8,828 nucleotides of DNA, taken from contig JAXDIL010000108.1 of NCBI GenBank assembly GCA_034664005.1, positions 1 to 8,828 of the forward strand, read 5' to 3'. Made by a program: the position numbers and the translations under genes. This DNA is from JACVRW01 sp034664005 (GTDB taxonomy: Bacteria > Actinomycetota > Thermoleophilia > Solirubrobacterales > Thermoleophilaceae). Below the pieces are notes generated by a model. It was not told where the DNA came from. It did not search any database and worked only from the letters and a program-made list of their open reading frames with translations. Shown in pieces: positions 4,476 to 8,828 of the stretch. Numbering within the stretch: position 1 is the stretch's first letter; each line of letters opens with the position of its first letter.

Positions 4476-5815
4476 CCGGCGAGCTGCTCGCGCTCGGCGC
4501 GAACCACAAGACCGCCCCGCTGCCGATGCGCGAGCGGCTGGCGCTGCCGGACGGCCGCGCGGCGCGCGTGCTGGCCGAGCTCGTGGAACACGAGGCGGTG
4601 CACGAGGCGGTCGCTATCTCGACCTGCAACCGCACCGAGCTGTATCTCGTCACGGCCGATCCGGTCGAGGCGGAGAACGCGGTGCTCGGGATCCTCTCGC
4701 GCCAGGCGGGCCTGCGGCCGACGGAGCTGCTCGGTTCGATCTACTCGCTGCGCGGCAGCGCCGTGGTGGAGCATCTCTTCGCCGTCACGGCCGGGCTCGA
4801 CTCGATGATCGTCGGCGAGGCCGAGGTGCAGGGCCAGGTGAAGCGCTCGTACGAGATGGCGCTCGTGGAGGGCGTCACCGGGCCGGTCACGAACCGGCTG
4901 TTCCGCGACGCGCTCGGCACCGGCAAGCGCGTGCGGAGCGAGACGGAGGTGTCGCGCGCGAGCGTGTCGGTCTCCTCCGTGGCCGTGAAGTTGGCCGCCG
5001 ACTTCCTCGGGGACCTCTCCGAGCGCCGCGTGCTCGTGATCGGCGCCGGCGAGAACGCCGAGCTCACGGCTCGCGCGCTGCGCGAGCGCGGCGTCGAGGC
5101 GCTGTTCGTGGCCAACCGCCGCTACGACCGCGCGCTCGGGCTCGCCCAGCGCTACGGCGGCCGGGCGATCGCGTTCGACGACCTGCCCGGTGAGCTGGAG
5201 CACGCCGACATCGTGGTGAGCTCGACGGGCGCGCCACACCAGATCGTCGGGCGCGACGAGCTCGAGTTCGTAGCGGCGTCGCGCATGGGACGGCCGCTCG
5301 TGATGATCGACCTCGCCGTGCCGCGCGACATCGAGCCGAGCGTGCGCGACTGCCCGGGAATCGCCCTCTACGACATGGACGACCTTCAGGCCGAGGTGGC
5401 CCGCAACCTGAGCGGGCGCCAGGCCGAGGCCGAGGAGGCGCGCGTGATCGTGCGCGAGGAGGTGACTCGCTTCGACGAGTGGCTCGACAGCCTCGACGTG
5501 GTGCCGACCATCTCCGCGCTGCGCCGCCGCGGCGACGAGATCGTCGATCAGGTGCTGCGCGAGAACGAGTCGCGCTGGGAGTCGCTCTCCGAGGCCGACC
5601 GGGAGCGCGTGGCGGCGCTTGCCGGCGCCATCGTGAGCAGGCTGCTGCACGAGCCCACGCGCATGCTGCGCGGGTCGGCGGGCGAGGGCACGTCCTACAG
5701 GTACGTGCACACGCTGCACGAGCTGTTCGGGCTGGAGGCGGCACTCGCGCCGCTCGAGGACGCTCCCGCCGAGGTCACCCAGCTCGACGCCCGCCGCCAG
5801 CACCGCGGCCGGTGA
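4472..5815 (+). CDS. hemA: Glutamyl-tRNA reductase
   Basis: HemA reduces glutamyl-tRNA(Glu) with NADPH to glutamate-1-semialdehyde, the first committed step of C5-pathway tetrapyrrole synthesis. The 447-residue length is normal. The N-terminal catalytic domain shows ALGANHKTAPLPMRERLA (7-24), STCNRTELY with the thioester-forming Cys52, and GLDSMIVGEAEVQGQVK. The NADPH-binding domain has VLVIGAGENAELTARAL, with Gly191 to Glu197 in the nucleotide loop, followed by VANRRYDRA and VSSTGAPH. A C-terminal helical dimerisation domain from about residue 320 includes EEVTRFDEWLDSLDVVPTISALRRR. The GTG start overlaps the ccmD-like stop and its end overlaps hemC, so its synthesis is probably coupled to both. 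HemA is usually the control point of the pathway; no dedicated promoter is visible before it. Confidence 0.97.
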   Translation: MTGELLALGANHKTAPLPMRERLALPDGRAARVLAELVEHEAVHEAVAISTCNRTELYLVTADPVEAENAVLGILSRQAGLRPTELLGSIYSLRGSAVVEHLFAVTAGLDSMIVGEAEVQGQVKRSYEMALVEGVTGPVTNRLFRDALGTGKRVRSETEVSRASVSVSSVAVKLAADFLGDLSERRVLVIGAGENAELTARALRERGVEALFVANRRYDRALGLAQRYGGRAIAFDDLPGELEHADIVVSSTGAPHQIVGRDELEFVAASRMGRPLVMIDLAVPRDIEPSVRDCPGIALYDMDDLQAEVARNLSGRQAEAEEARVIVREEVTRFDEWLDSLDVVPTISALRRRGDEIVDQVLRENESRWESLSEADRERVAALAGAIVSRLLHEPTRMLRGSAGEGTSYRYVHTLHELFGLEAALAPLEDAPAEVTQLDARRQHRGR

Positions 5816-6714
5816 TCCGGCTAGGCACGCGCGGGAGCGCGCTCGCCCTGGCACAGGCCGGCTGGGTCGCCGAGCGCATGCCCGGCGAGGTGGAGCTGGT
5901 GCCGATCGCGACCTCGGGCGACGAACGCCGCGGTGGAGCGCCGGAGACCACCGACAAGTCCAGGTTCGTCAAGGAGATCGAGGAGGCGCTCCTGTCCGGC
6001 GGCGTCGACCTGGCCGTGCACTCCGCCAAGGACGTGCCCGCGGAGCTGCCGGACGGGCTCTCGATCGTCGGGGTGCCGGAGCGCGCCGACGCGCGCGACG
6101 CGCTCTGTGGGGCGGCCTCGCTCGACGAGCTGGCGGAGGGCGCTGCAGTGGGCACCGCGAGCCTGCGCCGGCGTGCCGCGCTGCTGGCACTGCGCCCGGA
6201 CCTCGAGATACGCGACCTGCGCGGCAACGTCGACACGCGGCTGCGTCGTCTCGCCGACGGCGACTTCGACGCGATCGTGCTCGCCCAGGCGGGGCTCGAG
6301 CGACTCGGCCGCGCCGGCGAGGGATCGCCGCTCGGCATCGACTCGATGGTCCCGGCGCCCGGCCAGGGCTGCCTGGTGCTCGAGGCGCGCACGGACGACG
6401 ACGCGATCGCTGCCGCGGCCGCCTCGCTCACCGATCCGGGCGCGCTCGCCTGCCTGACGGCGGAGCGCGCCGCCGTACGCACGCTGGAGGCCAGCTGCCA
6501 CACGCCGGTGGGCGCGCACGCCGTGGCCGAGGACGCGCGGATACGGCTCGTGGTGTTCGTGGGGCTGCCCGACGGGTCGCGCTGGATACGCGACGAGCTC
6601 GCGGGCGCGGAGGACGATCCGGCCGCGCTCGGGGCGGCGGTCGGCGGGCGCATGCTCGCGGCGGGCGCAGGCGAGCTGCTCGTGGAAGCAGAGCGCAGCG
6701 TGACCGCCGGGTAG
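5812..6714 (+). CDS. hemC: Porphobilinogen deaminase (hydroxymethylbilane synthase)
   Basis: HemC joins four porphobilinogen molecules into hydroxymethylbilane in the cytoplasm. The protein has 300 residues, a normal length. It begins MIRLGTRGSALALAQ, the standard N-terminal motif. Other landmarks are DKSRFVKEIEEALL, DLAVHSAKDVP with catalytic Asp74, RDLRGNVDTRLRRL, the MVPAPGQGCLVLE segment, and LEASCHTPVGAHA with Cys229, which carries the dipyrromethane cofactor. The GTG start overlaps the hemA stop (GTGA, 5812-5815); in-frame starts further upstream lie inside hemA and are rejected. A TAG stop at 6712-6714 is followed by a 10-base gap, one of the few gaps in this operon. The enzyme's product feeds the HemD domain encoded next. 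Confidence 0.96.
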   Translation: MIRLGTRGSALALAQAGWVAERMPGEVELVPIATSGDERRGGAPETTDKSRFVKEIEEALLSGGVDLAVHSAKDVPAELPDGLSIVGVPERADARDALCGAASLDELAEGAAVGTASLRRRAALLALRPDLEIRDLRGNVDTRLRRLADGDFDAIVLAQAGLERLGRAGEGSPLGIDSMVPAPGQGCLVLEARTDDDAIAAAAASLTDPGALACLTAERAAVRTLEASCHTPVGAHAVAEDARIRLVVFVGLPDGSRWIRDELAGAEDDPAALGAAVGGRMLAAGAGELLVEAERSVTAG

Positions 6715-6717
6715 CGT
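6712..6717 (+). promoter_or_regulatory. Candidate internal -10 box overlapping the hemC stop
   Basis: TAGCGT begins with the hemC stop codon TAG and lies exactly 7 bases before GTG 6725. It repeats the spacing seen at the other two non-overlapping + strand starts. There is no Shine-Dalgarno site before GTG 6725. A second promoter for the cobA-hemD fusion and downstream gene is therefore plausible but unproven. Confidence 0.4.
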
Positions 6718-6724
6718 TGTCCGC

Positions 6725-8233
6725 GTGAGCGGCACCGTGTTTCTCGTGGGCGCGGGGCCCGGCGACCCCGGGCTGATGACGCGGCGCTCCCTGGACCTGA
6801 TCGCGTCGGCCGACGCGATCCTGTACGACCGGCTGATACCGCCGGGCGCCCTCGAGGGAGCGCGGCCGCATGCCGAGCTGCGCTACGTGGGCAAGGAGCC
6901 GGGGCGCGCAGCGCTCTCGCAGGAGGAGACGAACGCGCTGCTCGTGGAGTTGGGCCGCGCTGGCAAGCGCGTCGTGCGCCTGAAGGGCGGCGACCCGTTC
7001 GTGTTCGGCCGCGGCGGCGAGGAGGCCGAGGCGCTTGCGGCGGCCGGCATTCCGTTCGAGATCGTTCCGGGCGTGACTGCGGGCGTGGCCGCGCCGGCCT
7101 ACGCCGGTATCCCCGTGACGCACCGCGACGCGGCGTCTGCGGTGGCGTTCGTGACCGGACACGAGGATCCGGAGAAGGACGGCACCGCCCTGGACTGGGA
7201 CGCGCTCGCGCGCTTCCCCGGCACGCTCGTCTTCTACATGGGCATCAAGAACCTGTCGCTGATCGCGGAGCGGCTCACGGCGGCGGGGCGAGACGCGAGC
7301 GAGCCCGCCGCGGTGGTGGAGCGGGGCACCCAGCCCGGGCAGCGGACACTGGTCGACACGCTCGGCGGCATCGCGGCGCGCGCCGAGGCCGAGGTGATAC
7401 GCCCGCCCGCGATCACGCTGGTGGGCGCGGTGGCCGAGCTGCGCGAGACGATCGGCTGGCTCGAGCGGCGGCCGCTGCACGGCGAGGTCGTGGCCGTCAC
7501 GCGCGCCCGCGCGCAGGCGAGCGAGCTGGCCGCGCGGCTGCGCGAGCTCGGCGCCGAGGTGGTCGAGACGCCGGCCATCCGCATCGAGCCGCGTCCGGTG
7601 GAGGGCGAGCTGCGCGACGCGGTCGAGCGAATCGCCGACTACGCGCTCGTGTGCCTGACTAGCCCGAACGGCGTGCGGCTGCTGTTCGACGCGCTCCGGA
7701 GCGCCGGCCGTGACGCGCGCGCGCTCGCCGGGGCCGATGGCCGCGACGGTCGCCCCGGCACGGCCACCGAGCTGGCGCGCCACGGCATCCGCGCCGACGT
7801 GATGCCGGAGCGCTTCGTTGCCGAGGCGCTGGTGGAGGCGCTCGAGCCGGTCGAGGTCGAAGGACGGCGAGTGCTGGTGGCGCGAGCAGTCGAGGCGCGC
7901 AGCGTTCTCCCCGACGCACTGCGCGGGCGTGGCGCGGAGGTGGACGACGTGGCCCTCTACGAGACCGTCGCGGAGCCGCTCGGCGAGGCGGCACGCGCCG
8001 CGATCGAGCGAGCCACCTACGTGACCTTCACCTCCAGTTCGACCGTCCGCTTCCTGCTCGGCTCCGGCGCGGAGCTGCCCGACGGCGCGCGAGTCGTGAC
8101 GATCGGCCCGGTCACCAGCGCGACCGCCGAGGAGCACGGTCTCACCGTTCAGGTGGAAGCGGAGCGGCACGACATCGACGGGCTCGTGGCCGCGCTGACC
8201 GCGGACGCCGAGCAGCGGCGGGTGCCCGCGTGA
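6725..8233 (+). CDS. CobA-HemD fusion: uroporphyrinogen-III methyltransferase / synthase
   Basis: This 502-residue bifunctional protein makes uroporphyrinogen III (HemD) and methylates it twice with SAM to precorrin-2 (CobA/SUMT). Residues 1 to about 245 are the methyltransferase: VGAGPGDPGLMT at 8-19, ADAILYDRLIP, VRLKGGDPFVFGRGGEEAEAL, VPGVTAGVAAPAYAGIPVTHR, YMGIKNL and ERGTQPGQR. Residues from about 254 are the synthase, opening VVAVTRARAQASELAARL and including CLTSPNGVRLLF, LYETVAE, TFTSSSTVRFLL and VTIGPVTSATAEEHG. HemD is poorly conserved, but these segments are typical. At residues 338-343 the frame reads DGRDGR where an AAxVG-type strand is expected; the shifted frame restores MAATV, so two compensating indels are likely. 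The same fusion is common in actinobacteria and clostridia. GTG 6725 has no Shine-Dalgarno site but a TANNNT box 7 bases upstream. The end overlaps the next gene by 4 bases. Confidence 0.94.
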   Translation: MSGTVFLVGAGPGDPGLMTRRSLDLIASADAILYDRLIPPGALEGARPHAELRYVGKEPGRAALSQEETNALLVELGRAGKRVVRLKGGDPFVFGRGGEEAEALAAAGIPFEIVPGVTAGVAAPAYAGIPVTHRDAASAVAFVTGHEDPEKDGTALDWDALARFPGTLVFYMGIKNLSLIAERLTAAGRDASEPAAVVERGTQPGQRTLVDTLGGIAARAEAEVIRPPAITLVGAVAELRETIGWLERRPLHGEVVAVTRARAQASELAARLRELGAEVVETPAIRIEPRPVEGELRDAVERIADYALVCLTSPNGVRLLFDALRSAGRDARALAGADGRDGRPGTATELARHGIRADVMPERFVAEALVEALEPVEVEGRRVLVARAVEARSVLPDALRGRGAEVDDVALYETVAEPLGEAARAAIERATYVTFTSSSTVRFLLGSGAELPDGARVVTIGPVTSATAEEHGLTVQVEAERHDIDGLVAALTADAEQRRVPA

Positions 8234-8828
8234 TCGTCACGCTGCTGACCGACTACGGCCGCGACGACGACTTCGTCGGCGTCTGCCACGGCGTGATCCG
8301 CGGGATCCACCCCGACGCGCAGATCGTGGACATCACTCACGGGATCGACCGCTACGCGGTGCGACAGGGGGCGCTCGTCCTTCGCAACACGCTGCCATAC
8401 ATGCCGGTGGGCGTCCATGTGGGCGTGGTCGACCCGCAGGTGGGCACCGAGCGGCGCGCGGTCGCGCTCCGAACCGGCGACGGGCGCGTGTTCGTCGGGC
8501 CCGACAACGGGCTCCTGAGCCTCGCCTGGGAGCGCTGCGGGGGCGTCGAGCTCGCGGTGGACGTGACGCGCTCGCCTCACCGGCTCGAGCCCGTCTCCGC
8601 CACGTTCCACGGCCGCGACATCTTCGCCCCGGTGGCCGCCCACCTGGCGGCCGGCGCCGAGCTGGCCGACGCGGGCGATCCGCTCGACCCGGAGACGCTC
8701 GAGCGTGTGGAGCTGCCCGAGCCGCGCGAGGAGGCGGGCGTCGTGGTGGCGCACGCGCTCGTGATCGACCATTTCGGCAACGTGAGCCTGAACGTGGACC
8801 ACGACCGGCTCGCCGGCACGGGCCTCAC
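8230..8828 (+). CDS. SAM hydrolase (SAM hydroxide adenosyltransferase, DUF62 family), 3' truncated
   Basis: The first 199 codons are present; the gene runs off the window without a stop. It begins MIVTLLTDYGRDDDFVG, the DUF62 N-terminus, with the Asp-rich SAM-binding loop, followed by PDAQIVDITHGI, GVVDPQVGT, FVGPDNGLLS, SATFHGRDIFAPVAAHLA and VIDHFGNVSLNV. The family hydrolyses S-adenosylmethionine to adenosine and methionine using a conserved Asp-Arg-His set; Asp68, Arg75 and His127 fit it here. These residues argue against a halogenase (fluorinase or chlorinase) of the same fold. The full protein should have about 250-270 residues. The GTG start overlaps the cobA-hemD stop (GTGA, 8230-8233), so it is translated with a SAM-consuming methyltransferase. 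The cell's reason for destroying SAM is not established for the family. Confidence 0.9.
   Translation, partial: MIVTLLTDYGRDDDFVGVCHGVIRGIHPDAQIVDITHGIDRYAVRQGALVLRNTLPYMPVGVHVGVVDPQVGTERRAVALRTGDGRVFVGPDNGLLSLAWERCGGVELAVDVTRSPHRLEPVSATFHGRDIFAPVAAHLAAGAELADAGDPLDPETLERVELPEPREEAGVVVAHALVIDHFGNVSLNVDHDRLAGTGL

Noticed and set aside
5808..5821. GCCGG/CCGGC inverted repeat around the hemA-hemC junction
   Set aside because: Only five pairs, in sequence so GC-rich that such repeats are frequent; no T-run or other supporting signal.
4400..8170. Long minus-strand frames opposite hemA, hemC and cobA-hemD
   Set aside because: They are antisense shadows of strongly conserved genes, with His/Arg/Ala-rich composition and no domain.
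8230..8828. Fluorinase or chlorinase instead of SAM hydrolase
   Set aside because: The Asp68, Arg75 and His127 set typical of SAM hydrolases is present, and the neighbours are tetrapyrrole genes rather than a halometabolite cluster.
1..8828. CRISPR array, tRNA or rRNA, insertion sequence, prophage or horizontal island
   Set aside because: No regular repeats, cloverleaf or rRNA-like stretches, transposase motifs or shift in base composition were seen; gene style is uniform throughout.

Overview
The window is a very GC-rich, tightly packed bacterial segment. Third codon positions are almost all G or C. GTG is the most common start codon, and genes are mostly joined by 1-20 base overlaps. Three of the gene starts that do not overlap a neighbour lack a clear Shine-Dalgarno site and instead have a TANNNT hexamer 7 bases upstream, as leaderless mRNAs do. 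With the gene content, this suggests a deep-branching actinobacterium of the Thermoleophilia/Solirubrobacterales kind. That placement is an inference from style, not from a marker gene.

Left part (1-1886, + strand): the last 62 codons of an unrecognised gene, then a Met8/CysG-N type siroheme synthase with an unusual cysteine-rich N-terminal extension, then moaC and a mog/moaB gene for molybdenum cofactor synthesis. Siroheme and molybdenum cofactor are both cofactors of assimilatory sulfur and nitrogen redox enzymes, so this could be one cofactor operon. A small VOC (glyoxalase-fold) gene faces it on the minus strand (1883-2305). Its stop codon overlaps that of mog by 4 bases.

Right part (2338-8828, + strand): divergent from the VOC gene, and apparently sharing a two-way promoter with it, runs one long operon. 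It starts with ccmA-ccmB-ccmC and a 50-codon ccmD-like gene (System I cytochrome c maturation, heme export and handling). Next come hemA (glutamyl-tRNA reductase), hemC (porphobilinogen deaminase) and a cobA-hemD fusion (uroporphyrinogen-III methyltransferase plus synthase). It ends with a SAM hydrolase of the DUF62 family, cut by the window edge. Tetrapyrrole synthesis from glutamyl-tRNA to uroporphyrinogen III and precorrin-2 (hemL and hemB are not in the window) is thus linked to heme delivery for cytochrome c. The siroheme synthase at the left would finish the siroheme branch.

Most of this is recognisable core metabolism; I see no mobile element, CRISPR array, RNA gene or defence system. 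The points of interest are regulatory or structural: a hairpin that buries an internal ATG behind a cysteine-rich leader, a terminator-like hairpin just inside ccmC, overlapping divergent -10 boxes, a moaC gene that seems to start with CTG, and a local double frameshift in the HemD domain.
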